DNA of 24,873 nt from Amoebophrya sp. AT5.2 (GCA_005223375.1 RXOD01004277.1:1-24873), one strand, 5' to 3'; shown: positions 8,762-19,448, numbered from the stretch's first letter. Numbers and translations: made by a program. Notes: generated by a model from the letters alone, not told the origin.

Positions 8762-11700
8762 ATGAGGTGGACTCGCACCACTGGTTGTCTCGCTTTTCGT
8801 CCTGCGATCTGCGGTCTGATAGCTCCTGCGATAATGATCGTAAATGCAAACGCGGAGGAGCTGCCGCGCAGCGTCCCGTTTGACGACCCTGCGCTGCAAA
8901 CCAAGTTTGCGCCCGCCTCCGTCACCAAAAACAGCGTGTGGCCCATGCCTAATCCAAACGTTGCGGCAACTACAACGAATGCGAAGGCGGATGTAACTGG
9001 AGGCACTGAAGCAGATCAGTTCATCGGCTTCGGGTTCGAGTGGCGGTGCAAAAAGGCTGACCAACAACCCGCGGAGATGCCGGATGGCCTCAAATCAGTT
9101 GCAAAAGACGTAGAGAAGGAGGTATTCGGGCGGCATGCGTCGCGATGGATGGAGCCGGGCGGCCCGAGTTTAATTTCATCAGGCTCTGGATCAGGTTCGC
9201 CGGTTCAAAAAGCGGTGATCGAAATCCAGCTTCCTCCTCCCGCCAAAGCCAAAGGCGAAAATGAAGAAAATGATCCGGGGTATTTCGATTCCTTCGTGCA
9301 CATGGCCGCGCCGGAGGGGTATTCGCTGCGGGTCACAAAAAGGATCGTGGAAACAGCGGCTGGAGCAGGGGGGGGCAGCAGCAAACCGGGGGGCGGCACC
9401 AGTGCCACGACCATGCCCCTGCCCCTGGTCCAGATTTTTGATGTGAGGCACCGCGTCGGCGTCATCCGCGCGCTCGCGAGCCTCGCGCAACTCATCAAAT
9501 TCGACTTCGCCACGGAGCTCTACTACCTCCCAGAAAGCATCGAAATCCTAAGCGACCAGCCAGCGTTCCTCCACCGCGGCATGATGCTCGACACGGGGCG
9601 GCACTACCTGCCGAAACAGAAGATTTTTGACGTCATTCGCTTACTGCGAGTGCTGAAGATGAACGTCCTGCACCTGCACCTGACGGAGGACAGCAGCTTC
9701 CCACTGAGCGTGTTTGATGGTGGTATTTTTGACCACACGGCGAACAAAGCACAACCAAATAACCGAAATGTTTCTCCCCTGCATGGCGCCTATTCCACTT
9801 CCGAGAAGTACACTCTGGCCGACCTGCGGCACATCGTCACGCACGCGAACGAAAACGGCGTCCGCGTGGTGCCCGAAATCGACATGCCCGGGCACTTTGC
9901 GTCGTTGTACAAGGTGAAGCCATGGGTGTTTGCGTGCGAACCGAACCCAGCCACGGAGTTCACGAAGTACGTGCCGTATCCCTTCTCGAATTTAGCGCTG
10001 GATCCCAGCCGCGAGGACGTGTACGGCTTTCTGAAAAAACTGCTGGGCGTGTTGGTTGGGGAAGGAGGAGGCAATGGGAAGGAGGGGCCGTTTTTCCGCT
10101 CGGAAATGATTCACCTGGGCGGAGACGAAGTCCCTGTGGACTGTTGGAAGCGGCTAGTGGGTGGGGAATTCGACGTCGACGTGCAGGAAAGTGGAGGATA
10201 TTCCGGGTCTCCGTCGGGAGCATCTTCATCTGCGTCAGATTCCGGGTTCCTGGATGATCGAACGATTGGGATTGCAAACGGAAACGGACAGATCTTGGGT
10301 CACCCTGCGGCACCCAGAAGTGACCAAGAAGCCTTCGCGGGCGTCGTCGACGAGAAGGACATTAAAACGCATATCGCTTCGTCTTTCATGCAGCTCCAGC
10401 AGAGTCAGAGTGACGAAGCTCCGCCGGAGCAGGAACCCTTGCGGCCTCAAGGTCGTGGAGGTGCGTCGAAAAATGATCGTCCACCGCTTCCGCCGCTCCA
10501 TTTCCCTCAGCTTGGGCAGATGAAGCACACTCTGGGACGAACGGGAAAACGCAACCGGATATCCAAGGAACAAGTACAAGGCGGAGCGAAGATCCGCTCT
10601 ACCTCGCAGCTTTTCGACTACTTCACCGGCAGGATGGCGAGGATGGTGCGGGGACTGGTTCCAGTTCCTGCAGAAGTTCTTTCTTCAACATCTTCAAACG
10701 GTGGGGTAACCGCTTCTCGTCGCCCCACTTTCTGGGACGAGGTTGTGAACCACGAAAACACGAATGCCGACCTTGAGTCGCCAGTCATCCAGGTCTGGAA
10801 TTTCGGCCGCTCGGCCGTGCCCATCCTCAGCAGAGGTTTTGACGTTGTGCTGTCCTCCTCAAACGTTTGGTATTTGGATCATCTAGACGTGCGGCACCAG
10901 GACGTGTGGCGCGGGCCGAAAGAGCTGCAACTCCCGAAGGAGTGGAACAGGCAGGAAGGAGTGGGAAAGGTTCTCGGGGGCGAGGCGCCGATGTGGAGTG
11001 AGCGCGTCGATCTGAGTAACATCGACATGAAAATACTGCCGAAGCTTGCGCTGGTAGCCGAAAGACTGTGGGCAAACCCGACACTACAGACCACTGCGTC
11101 AGCATCGTCTTCTCCGTATTCGCAGGGGGATGGTACTTCATCAAGTCTCACCACGACCCAACAAGAACAAGGCCCTCACGGTGAAGAAGGGGAAGGAGCT
11201 CGGATCGATCCGTGGATTTTCCACAACGTGCAGCCGCGGTACCAGAAGCTGCGGTGCCACTTGATGTTGGACCATTACTTCGGCGCGTCGCTGGTTAACC
11301 AGTTGCTCGAGCCGACGTCGGGGCCGAGCGAGCGACCCAGGCATCCGGCGTATGGGCGGTCGAGCGGGCCGCTGGGCCCGGGGTCGTGCTACCAAATGCC
11401 GGCTATCGACGAGAAGTGGGTCGTGGACTACGGAAAAAATTTCGCTGCCAGCGTCGCGGAGGTACCGGCTGCTGTCTGGGGTGCAGGAGCTGGTGAAGAT
11501 GTTCTTGGGGGAATAAATGCAATCGATCTAGCGAGAAGTAGCAGCACAAAGACAATCGCGAACGACGAAGGGGAACGAACAGAAGTCGTAGCGGGGGCCG
11601 GACCAACTGCTAGTAAGGGTCGTGCGGGAAATTCAGGCGGTGCAGTCGAGACGGTAGCTACACTTTCATCTCGCTCGTCGCTTGTATCGACAGCCACGGC

Positions 11701-11992
11701 TGCGCCGGGTGTTGCCACGACGATCGGGAGATCATCCGAATCCGCTTCTCCGCTCCCAAGCTATGTGTGGACGAGTTTGCTCGTGTTGGTTGGGTTGCCA
11801 GCCGCCTTTCTTGCGGGAAGGCGGAGCGCGTCTTCGTCGGGCGCCAGAAGTAGATTCGGGGCGAAGGAAGGCCAGCACATGACTCTGCTGCAGAACATCG
11901 TGGAGACTCCGCGAGACGAAAGTGACGAGGGTGTGAATGTCGGCGAGTACAATGGGGCTACGCGAAGAGGTGGAGGCGGGGGCTTTCAGTAG
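8762..11992 (+). CDS. Beta-N-acetylhexosaminidase, glycoside hydrolase family 20, membrane-anchored
   Basis: GH20 enzymes remove terminal N-acetylglucosamine or N-acetylgalactosamine by substrate-assisted catalysis, in lysosome-like compartments or at the cell surface. The 1076-residue frame begins with a signal peptide (MRWTRTTGCLAFRPAICGLI..NANAEE). A GH20b-like N-domain precedes HRGMMLDTGRHYLP at ~271-284, then LHLTEDSSFP, VPEIDMPGH and HLGGDEVPVDCW, where D455-E456 are the expected catalytic pair. FWDEV, IQVW, GGEAPMW and AERLW follow in family order. Between GGDEV and QLFDYF lies an insert of about 145 low-complexity residues. A linker rich in Ser, Thr and Gly leads to a hydrophobic segment (~1000-1020, YVWTSLLVLVGLPAAFLAG) and a basic tail, implying type I membrane anchoring. 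No intron is needed, unlike in SND1. The first ATG fits the signal peptide. Confidence 0.95.
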   Translation: MRWTRTTGCLAFRPAICGLIAPAIMIVNANAEELPRSVPFDDPALQTKFAPASVTKNSVWPMPNPNVAATTTNAKADVTGGTEADQFIGFGFEWRCKKADQQPAEMPDGLKSVAKDVEKEVFGRHASRWMEPGGPSLISSGSGSGSPVQKAVIEIQLPPPAKAKGENEENDPGYFDSFVHMAAPEGYSLRVTKRIVETAAGAGGGSSKPGGGTSATTMPLPLVQIFDVRHRVGVIRALASLAQLIKFDFATELYYLPESIEILSDQPAFLHRGMMLDTGRHYLPKQKIFDVIRLLRVLKMNVLHLHLTEDSSFPLSVFDGGIFDHTANKAQPNNRNVSPLHGAYSTSEKYTLADLRHIVTHANENGVRVVPEIDMPGHFASLYKVKPWVFACEPNPATEFTKYVPYPFSNLALDPSREDVYGFLKKLLGVLVGEGGGNGKEGPFFRSEMIHLGGDEVPVDCWKRLVGGEFDVDVQESGGYSGSPSGASSSASDSGFLDDRTIGIANGNGQILGHPAAPRSDQEAFAGVVDEKDIKTHIASSFMQLQQSQSDEAPPEQEPLRPQGRGGASKNDRPPLPPLHFPQLGQMKHTLGRTGKRNRISKEQVQGGAKIRSTSQLFDYFTGRMARMVRGLVPVPAEVLSSTSSNGGVTASRRPTFWDEVVNHENTNADLESPVIQVWNFGRSAVPILSRGFDVVLSSSNVWYLDHLDVRHQDVWRGPKELQLPKEWNRQEGVGKVLGGEAPMWSERVDLSNIDMKILPKLALVAERLWANPTLQTTASASSSPYSQGDGTSSSLTTTQQEQGPHGEEGEGARIDPWIFHNVQPRYQKLRCHLMLDHYFGASLVNQLLEPTSGPSERPRHPAYGRSSGPLGPGSCYQMPAIDEKWVVDYGKNFAASVAEVPAAVWGAGAGEDVLGGINAIDLARSSSTKTIANDEGERTEVVAGAGPTASKGRAGNSGGAVETVATLSSRSSLVSTATAAPGVATTIGRSSESASPLPSYVWTSLLVLVGLPAAFLAGRRSASSSGARSRFGAKEGQHMTLLQNIVETPRDESDEGVNVGEYNGATRRGGGGGFQ

Positions 11993-12531
11993 AGTGACGG
12001 GGAGCCGGAGCTCAGGGTCAGGCACAGGCTCACCCCTAGCCATAGATAAGCCTAAGCGTCACGAGGCCGCAGCAGGCACCTCTTACTTCAGCACCAGGAG
12101 AACCTCAACCTGGTGCGCACGTCGCAGCTTTGCAATGAAAAGCATCCATGCAATTTTGATTTTTGATGACGTAGGTAAGTAAAATCTATGCATCAATATC
12201 TGATATGTCGCGGGGGCGTCTTCAGTATGTGTATGGCTGGGTTTGGTATCTGTTTTCGTTGGCTATGGCTTTGTTCTTTCTCTATATCAATGGGGAACAA
12301 ACGGGAAAGCGGACTTGGGCAGCACAAAAAACAGCACTTTCCTTTCGCTAAAACGAACAAGACTTCAGCGGACCGCCGGCATTGAAAAACTTGTCCTGAC
12401 GAAACCAAAAATAGGAGCGGGCGGTGCTGACGTCGCTCCACGTCTTGCACGCTTCGCTTCCGTCTGCAAATTTTGTGCTACATTCATACTGCATTTTTCC
12501 TCTACCGTCTCACCGCTACAAGCCATAAAAG
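11993..12531. other. Intergenic, nothing recognised
   Basis: 539 bp between the GH20 stop and the next ATG. Stops occur in all frames. The stem ACCAGG..AACCTCAACCTGGT around 12096-12116 is short. No tRNA-like or other RNA structure was identified by eye. Confidence 0.4.
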
Positions 12532-14591
12532 ATGCGTTCTCATCATCTGTGGACGTTCGTTTTTGCTTTGCTCCGGCATGTACGTGCTGTTGCCGTTTCT
12601 ACGGAAACAACTGCGACTTTTGCAGCTGGGTTGGCGTCCGCCGGCGACGGAACCAGTGATGGCGGAGGATCCCCTGGCTCCGTCACCGGCGGACCCCTTA
12701 TCGCCAGAGCGAGAACGTACATGTCCACCTGTATGCAGACGGAGGCTCCCGAAATCTCCGTTGCCTACCGCGCCGTCTACTGCGCCACGAAAATGCATCT
12801 GAAAGACGAAACGTCGACATCTTCTTCTGCATCTGAGTCGACAGACTCTGGTGAGCAGGGTGAGCAAGATCAAGATCTGGCGCGAAATATTCAACCAAAG
12901 GTGGTCGCCGTCGTGGACCTGCTCCTCGGCTGGGGCGGGTTTATGGAGGCTGTCTGGCGAGCCGGCGGCGAGTTCCACTTCGAGAAATTGAACGAAAACG
13001 CGCAGAGGGACCCCGATAGTGGGAAGTACTTCGCGACACAGATTCCGCCGAAGATGATTTACGCGGGGTTCGAGAAAGAACGGTGGAACATGGAGCGGCT
13101 TTTGTACCACAAGACCAGCCAGCTGTGCGAAACCGCAGGCCACTATCTGGGCGAGGACTACGATGAACAAGGCATCTGCGACATCACCTTCGTGGATCTG
13201 GTCACCGGCGGCTCAAAAGTGCCGCCAAAAGAGGAGGGGGACGACGGAGCGGGGGAATTGAGCAACCACGCGAAATTCTGGAGCGCATTAGAAGCGGCGG
13301 GGACAAGTACAAGAACTGGGGGCGTGGCAGGGGCAGCTGGGGAAGATGACGGCACGGTGGAGTTCGGGACACCGATCGGAAGCAGCAAGCGCGGGAAAGA
13401 CAAAGAAGCGAGCGCGAGAAGTGGCAAAAATGCATTGAACCAGAAAGAGCTTGCAGCGGTCCGCGGCGTCGTCTCGGCCCTGGAGGACGTGAAGGGGATG
13501 CGCCACTCGAGGAGGCAAATGCTGCAAGAGCGGGATTTGACGGACGAAAACAAAAACCTGCTGCGGGGGTTGGACAATATTCCGCACTGGATGCGATTAG
13601 TCGACCTCGTGCCCGTGCGGAGAACAAAAATAGATGCGCACATAAACACATCAGACCTGGCGCAGCCGGGTGGAACCGGATTTTTCCACTCGGTCCTCAC
13701 TGGGCACATCAAAGACCTGGCTGCGGACCGACTCGGAGACCGCGTGCGGGAACAGGAGAAGGGTATTAAGGGGATGAGTGCTGGAGCTGGAGCTGGAGGC
13801 GGAACAATGGTCGCAATGAACAACTTTCCTGTCTTCGAATTCATGCGGGAGCAGGCGGACCGCTGCGACAGCAAACGGAACGCGATCATTTCCGCGACGC
13901 TGTTTTGGGGAACACCGTACCCGGTGTATTTGTCGGAGAAAGTGGGCCCGACGCTGTGGGGCTACACCTCGCCGCCGTGGGAGAAAAAACAAGAGCCCAT
14001 CGTCCGCGACATGCTCAGGCTCAGCTACAAAACCGCACACATCGCGCAGGTAATATCGCTCATTACATTTTGACTCAGTAGAATTGGATACGCATGGATG
14101 GCGTAGGCGTTCGTAATATTTTTGATAGAGGCAGCATGCATGCAGGATGGACCACGCTAAGCTTCAGGCTCAGACCCAGATTGTGGCCAAAACCACAGGT
14201 TTGCCACGGGCTCCGCTCGAAGTCTCTTCCCATCCTGGCGTTCGTAGATACCGGCTCCGCCATGGGACCCGAGTTTACGCTGATCGAGACTTTCTGCCGT
14301 CCCGACCTCGTCTACCTGAACAACATCAACCTTCCGAACCATCCGGGCTGGATCCGCACCCGCTTGCTCGAGAGTGGCCTCTACGAGGAAGTGTTTCAAG
14401 CGTCGTACAATGATGATGAAGCAATGGAAGAAGACGACTTCGTGCATGCAAAGGTGTATGGAAGAAGAGTCTTCTGCGTCCTCAAGCGCATGGGAGAAGG
14501 CCGTGCGGGGGAGGAGGTAGTTGCCAGCTCATCGCCCACGGAGACGGCGCCTGTGGGAGACTTGGGGAAGGCGAAAGATGAGGATCTTTAG
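12532..14591 (+). CDS. Unknown, probably secreted or membrane-targeted protein, two exons
   Basis: Exons 12532-14049 and 14199-14591 give a 636-residue protein. The N-terminus (MRSHHLWTFVFALLRHVRAVAV) looks like a signal peptide. Two ordered blocks follow: VVAVVDLLLGWGGFMEAVW..GEFHFEKLNENAQRD, and FPVFEFMREQADRCDSKRNAI..LFWGTPYPVYLSEKVGPTLWGY. Exon 2 carries ILAFVDTGSAMGPEFTLIE, then CRPDLVYLNNINLPNHPGWI, RTRLLESGLYEEVF and RRVFCVLKRMG. The DTGSAMGPE segment followed by these strands loosely resembles a Rossmann-type (FkbM-like) methyltransferase C-terminal half, but the canonical glycine-rich SAM motif is not obvious, so I assign no function. A low-complexity, charged insert spans roughly residues 225-310. 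The splice join AHIAQ-VCHGLRSKSLPI is in frame. Confidence 0.8.
14050..14198 (+). other. GT-AG intron (149 bp) with CAGGT junction duplication
   Basis: Joins HIAQ to VCHGLRSK in phase 0. CAGGT is duplicated at 14047-14051 and 14196-14200. Without splicing the first exon would end at TGA 14071-14073 and the conserved-looking C-terminal block would be lost. Any inverted repeat is weak. Confidence 0.75.
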
Positions 14592-15098
14592 ATAGGGAGA
14601 AGAGGAGCGCGCGTCAAGCTCAAGAAAAGTCAACGATGGACACAGTATAGGTCGTTGGTGGTGTCCACGACATGCACATGCACATCTCCGAACAAACGGA
14701 AACCCCATCGCATCGAGATGACACGCCACGTCAAAATCCTCGTAAGCGACCGCCACCTCTTTTTTGCACTGGGAATGGTGTGCGGCGTTTCTGGACCGAG
14801 CGACTGATTGCTCCTTGGCTTCCATCGTCAGTGGCGGCGTGAGCGGTAGTTCCACGATCCTCTGCATTGCTTGTCATCTGTTGACCTCCTCACTAGAAAT
14901 GATTCAAATTGGGTTTCGAGTTCGACATCGACACATTCCAAACGATAATAAAAATAAATTCAAATTGGATTTCGACACACAAACACACACATTAGAAATC
15001 GTTCTCACGTCTGGTGTACCTTCACAATTCTAGTATACTTCGTCACATGGTGGTCGCGCGGGTGGGACTGGCTCTATACCAGTATCCTGAAACACGAA
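14592..15098. other. Intergenic with a short direct repeat
   Basis: No gene seen. TTCAAATTGGRTTTCGA occurs at 14903-14919 and 14959-14975, and TAGAAAT with similar flanks recurs near 14895 and 14993. The stretch 14940-15000 is rich in A and in CA steps. Confidence 0.5.
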
Positions 15099-18000
15099 AT
15101 GCTAACTCCACCAGACGAGGTGACTGCCGAGGTGCCTCCGCGCCACTACCACCCAGAAGCAGACAGCAAGAGCATGCAGAAAATTCCGTCCGGAGCAGCG
15201 ATCGCGATTCTTCAAAGGTGGCGGCCCCGGCCGCTCGCAGAGAAGATAGCGACTGGCAGTGGCAATCCTTTCTCTGGCGGGACAGATTTTTACTGCGCCG
15301 CACTCGAGAGCTGTGCTGCGACCGCCTCATCTCCATCGCCCCGGGGCTTCGACGGCGTCGTGAGCGTTACGAAACAGTCTGGAGCACCAGGCTGCGGGGT
15401 TGGCGATGAAGGCGATGTAGAAATACAACCGAACTCTAGCTCTGCACCCGCCGGCACTTATTCTTCCTCCGCGCGCAATTCCTCAGCTTCTGCATTGAGG
15501 CATGCTGCTGCGGATGGCGCTGCAACGAATTCCCCCCTGAGGACATTCTGCGGAACACGACAAGATGAAGATGTTGGGTACATCCGTGCCCCTCAAAGCG
15601 CAATATTGCCGGACGTCGCCAAAAACGAAAAAGAAATAGACAACTCTGAAACCAAAGCACAGAATGCGAATGGTGACAAGGAATCTCTTATGCCTGCGCC
15701 TGTTTCTGACACCGACCCTGCTGGCGCTGCGCCTGCAAGTGCCGCCTCCTTCTCCTATCAGATGCGCAACAAGAACAACATCAACAAGCAGAAGGATTGC
15801 GCTGACAGTGGTCACAGTTGTAGATGCCCACTTTTGCACCAGCCCGCGATTGACGCGCACAGCGGGGACGGGGGTGATCCCTTCATCGAGTACAGCGAGG
15901 TGAGCATGGAGATTAGCGACGATCATAAACCTCCCCATCCCAACGAATTGAAAACGAACGATGGAGCAGTGGATGATGAAAAAAGATCCAGAACGGTCGC
16001 AGTTGTAGAGGAAGAGGATGGCGCTGTGCTAGTGCGCATTCGAGGAGATTCGCATATCCTCGGCGGGCCGGAAGATGTACAACCACCTCCAGAGGCCGCT
16101 GCCCATTTCGCATCTACCACTGCTTCGCATTTTCCCATTGTCAACCAAGGCGACGTCTGCTTCTCTACTTGTACTGCAGCAGCTCTTCCAGGGTGCCTGA
16201 AACGCAAGCGGGTAGTCGAATCACCCGACAGGCAGCGCTTCGGAACAGGACCACGAGCAGGTGGCTCCTCCGCTACACTGCCACACCTGCTGAGCTGCGG
16301 CGCCGAGTGTATGTCGAGGCGGGAGCCGGAGTCGAAGCATGACTTGGAACAACTTTCCTTGCCGGAGTTGCTGCGGTTCATTCTACGACAGCTGGAGTGC
16401 CACACGAACTACAAAAAGGCTGACAAGGCAATACCTTCCGGAAAAATGACTTATCAATGGGCACACGAGAGCCTCGCGACAGTCATGTGGATTGCTGCGT
16501 CTCTCCGCGACGAAGTTTTCCGCTTCGAAGAGTCTGAAGGACACGGCGCGGCCGAAGCACACGACCTTCAGCGGCAACAACCTCGCGGCGGTCTTTTGGG
16601 TACTAGTTCATTGCGATCATACGCCGAGTTGCTCGATCTGTTCCTCCAACACTGTATCGAGTCCGTTGGTCATTGGTTGGACACCTACTCGAGGAAGCGT
16701 CGAAAGGCACCGAAAGCGTCGGCTCCACCGACTCGTGTTGGAGGCTTCAATCCGTTGCAAGTGTGCATCATCTTCGAGGCGACAATGCTGGGTCGCCACA
16801 TTTTTCGTGTCACTGACGACAACGCGGAGGCCAGGACTATCCCGTCTGGTAGAAGTGCGAATCCGACCCCTGCCGCCCACGGCGGCATGACGAGGCGCAT
16901 GACTGGCGGCACGCGTGCAGAGAGCTTTTCCAACCCTATGGCACGCATGCTGCACGTAGTGCAGAAACAACACTGGACAGGCTTTGCGGCAACTGAGATC
17001 TCTCGCGTTCTCAGAACGACGAAAGCGCAGCCAGAAAACCAAAGGGAAGAAGTAAAAACTTTCGACAACGTCGTCAGAAACACTGTAGCGAAGCTGCTCC
17101 CGCATGCGGACTTTGTTGAGTTTGACAAGTTTTCCGGCCACCAGAACCACGAGGCCACAGCAGATCGACGGGGCGGTGAGTACACTACCAGCATCGACGC
17201 CCTCGCGATATTCGTGTACACGCTGTTGCGCCATATTCCCTCCCCGGAGCAGCTGGGGCCGGCCACATTGAGCAACGTGAATTCTTGTTTTTTGTTCGTT
17301 GTCCGAGTTTTTCGAGAAGGGGTGGCGCGCATCGGAACACACGGTCGGCAAGCGGCGGCGGGGGTCGTTCTGGGACTGAAACGGGCAACGGTCTTTAAAC
17401 TCGCTTGGAGTATCGGGCACTGCTATCGGCTACTGGCGCTTGATATCAAGTTCGTGCAGGGAGCTCCCTTTGGCGTCGATGGCGGCCAGAATTCTCAGGA
17501 GGGGGGCGTGGGCCTGTGTGGCGGTCTGGCATCTTCGGGAGCGGCCAGCATCTCCCGTGCTGGACCCGCAGATCATCTTCATAGTTTTCTTCGGGCTGGT
17601 TCTCGCAGCGGCGGAACCGCCGCTGCTTCACTTTCAACGCTGGTGAGCTTGGGTACTGGAGCAGGTGGTGGGTCTCAACTGCATCAAGAGGAGGCTCTCA
17701 CGACTGGTCGTGTCGATCCACTTGGTAGAAGCAGATACGGTCACAGCGCTGCCGGTACAACTAGTACATCCTCTGCCAGCCTGACTCCAAGAACCTCCGC
17801 GCCGAACGACGTTCACAGGGAGGATATCCAGCGAGTCGTTGGTTTGTGCGACGAAGCATGCAGCCACTCGGACACCCACTCCGTACTGCCGCTCGGGGAG
17901 GCGGCCGCTGTGGCATACTTCACGCGGAGGGTGCGGCATACGACTTCGAACATAGTTCAACGCTTAATGTGTGCCGTAGTGGCGCACGTTGCATCTTCAG

Positions 18001-19448
18001 CACCGACGCCATCGCGTGGACAGACTGCTGCCGATGCCGCGACGAGTACCAATGCCAAGGACGTTCCATCGAGTCGACACGATGCAGAACTGGATGAATT
18101 GAATTGCGTTCTTCATTGTTGTGCCCACCACGGAACGCACATGGACCTTCGGCCACAGCTCGCCACGCTCTTGGAGAATGCGCCGCGTTTTCTTACCTCT
18201 CTTCCGCTGAAATACAGGGTTCGATTTCTTTGGGCGATCGCGGTTCTTACGATTTCCTCGGAGACAGCCTCTTCTGGAGGTTATGTTCAGCCTGTGGCGC
18301 GTCTATTGCCCCATTTGTCCTTCTTGCCGGCGGCCGCCAGTCCGAGATTGTGGAGCGCAATTACGACGATATTTTGCGGCGACATTCTTTCTGTTTTCGG
18401 GCACGATTTTACGGTAACAAAAAAAGCGAATAGTGCTACACGAGATGAAGCAAAACAGAAACGCGAACCCTACTCCACTGCTTCTACTTCTGCGCCGGGC
18501 ACGCGTAGCAGCAACAACGACTCAAGACCGAGGTCGATCCTATCTGACGGCGACGCTGTGATGATGATGCAGCTCGGGGCACTCCTGAGCGTCGTTCTTC
18601 CTCGTAGCATATACAGCGACTCCGTGGCCACGTACTTGGCCGCGCGAGAGGAGGTGTCATTGCTGCAGCAGTGGGTGTTCCGGAAGCTTTCGCAGGAGGC
18701 AAGCGCCGCGGCAGGAGGAATGATGCGCGTCGAGAAAGAGGTCAGCGTCCACGCAGCGCTTGCGCCAGTAGACATTTTCGTGTCTGCTCTCGGAGCATCA
18801 CAACATAAACAACACACCAGCGATACGGCCCCTTGCACAGCTTTCGTTTCGGCGGCGCGTGGTTGTGCTAGTGGAGTAATCAGTCACATCATCGAAGTCG
18901 ACGGCCCTGGGCATTTCTACAACCTCCTGGACTTGGGTCGCTCATCTTGTGGGCGATTCCTACCGACGTGCGCCTCCAGTATCGCATACGCAGACGAAGC
19001 CGGAGGTCCGCGGCTTGGAGCCTCTTTCTTTGGCGTCGCGATGCAAAAGCATCAACGACGGCACCCATCGTTTGGTTGGAATCCCCGTCAAGCAATGCAA
19101 TCCACCGTGACCATAGGTTCGCGCATGCACTCAGACGCCACTTCATCTAGACCGCGGGACGACCAGCTGCACGCAGTCACAGACGTTGACGCTGCTCCAA
19201 CACGTGGAGCCTCGAGTCGGGGCATAGTCTGGGAAGCCGAAGAGGGCCAGTCGCGTTCGCTGAACTGCGAGGGAAAAACAAAACAAGTGACGCAAGTATC
19301 TACCCCTCTCTACACCGGGCCAAGTGTTTTCCGCCACACGATGCTAGGCTTTTTATCGGATGGCGGTTGCGTTGTCCACAGAATCCGATACCACGACCAG
19401 CATGCAGATGTAAGCAAGGTGGCAGCCCAAATTTTTTCGAAGTTGTAA
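15099..19448 (+). CDS. RAP-domain protein (putative organellar RNA-binding factor), intronless
   Basis: The RAP domain is a restriction-endonuclease-like fold at the C-terminus of FASTK-type and apicomplexan or algal organellar RNA-processing proteins. In this 1449-residue frame the signature begins at about residue 1264 (HIIEVDGPGHFYN) and finishes at ~1407-1449 (GPSVFRHTMLGFLSDGGCVVHRIRY..). The two halves are separated by about 128 residues of low-complexity sequence, which is unusual. The middle (~420-1260) contains leucine-rich helical stretches such as LSLPELLRFILRQLE, LDLFLQHCIESVGHWL and LPLKYRVRFLWAIAVL, consistent with the helical repeats of this class. The N-terminal ~400 residues are low-complexity. 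No clear mitochondrial presequence is visible at the first ATG (MLTPPDEV), so a 5' exon could be missing. The family call rests on the split C-terminal motif. Confidence 0.75.
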   Translation: MLTPPDEVTAEVPPRHYHPEADSKSMQKIPSGAAIAILQRWRPRPLAEKIATGSGNPFSGGTDFYCAALESCAATASSPSPRGFDGVVSVTKQSGAPGCGVGDEGDVEIQPNSSSAPAGTYSSSARNSSASALRHAAADGAATNSPLRTFCGTRQDEDVGYIRAPQSAILPDVAKNEKEIDNSETKAQNANGDKESLMPAPVSDTDPAGAAPASAASFSYQMRNKNNINKQKDCADSGHSCRCPLLHQPAIDAHSGDGGDPFIEYSEVSMEISDDHKPPHPNELKTNDGAVDDEKRSRTVAVVEEEDGAVLVRIRGDSHILGGPEDVQPPPEAAAHFASTTASHFPIVNQGDVCFSTCTAAALPGCLKRKRVVESPDRQRFGTGPRAGGSSATLPHLLSCGAECMSRREPESKHDLEQLSLPELLRFILRQLECHTNYKKADKAIPSGKMTYQWAHESLATVMWIAASLRDEVFRFEESEGHGAAEAHDLQRQQPRGGLLGTSSLRSYAELLDLFLQHCIESVGHWLDTYSRKRRKAPKASAPPTRVGGFNPLQVCIIFEATMLGRHIFRVTDDNAEARTIPSGRSANPTPAAHGGMTRRMTGGTRAESFSNPMARMLHVVQKQHWTGFAATEISRVLRTTKAQPENQREEVKTFDNVVRNTVAKLLPHADFVEFDKFSGHQNHEATADRRGGEYTTSIDALAIFVYTLLRHIPSPEQLGPATLSNVNSCFLFVVRVFREGVARIGTHGRQAAAGVVLGLKRATVFKLAWSIGHCYRLLALDIKFVQGAPFGVDGGQNSQEGGVGLCGGLASSGAASISRAGPADHLHSFLRAGSRSGGTAAASLSTLVSLGTGAGGGSQLHQEEALTTGRVDPLGRSRYGHSAAGTTSTSSASLTPRTSAPNDVHREDIQRVVGLCDEACSHSDTHSVLPLGEAAAVAYFTRRVRHTTSNIVQRLMCAVVAHVASSAPTPSRGQTAADAATSTNAKDVPSSRHDAELDELNCVLHCCAHHGTHMDLRPQLATLLENAPRFLTSLPLKYRVRFLWAIAVLTISSETASSGGYVQPVARLLPHLSFLPAAASPRLWSAITTIFCGDILSVFGHDFTVTKKANSATRDEAKQKREPYSTASTSAPGTRSSNNDSRPRSILSDGDAVMMMQLGALLSVVLPRSIYSDSVATYLAAREEVSLLQQWVFRKLSQEASAAAGGMMRVEKEVSVHAALAPVDIFVSALGASQHKQHTSDTAPCTAFVSAARGCASGVISHIIEVDGPGHFYNLLDLGRSSCGRFLPTCASSIAYADEAGGPRLGASFFGVAMQKHQRRHPSFGWNPRQAMQSTVTIGSRMHSDATSSRPRDDQLHAVTDVDAAPTRGASSRGIVWEAEEGQSRSLNCEGKTKQVTQVSTPLYTGPSVFRHTMLGFLSDGGCVVHRIRYHDQHADVSKVAAQIFSKL

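Noticed and set aside
14050..14198. This intron as another copy of the TTAAGGG introner family
   Set aside because: CTTCAGGCTCAGACCCAG inside loosely resembles the family's end, but the terminal TTAAGGGTTGAA and TTCAACCTCTAA are absent.
16617..17420. 267-codon frame on the - strand
   Set aside because: Antisense to the long RAP-domain frame and without recognisable motifs.
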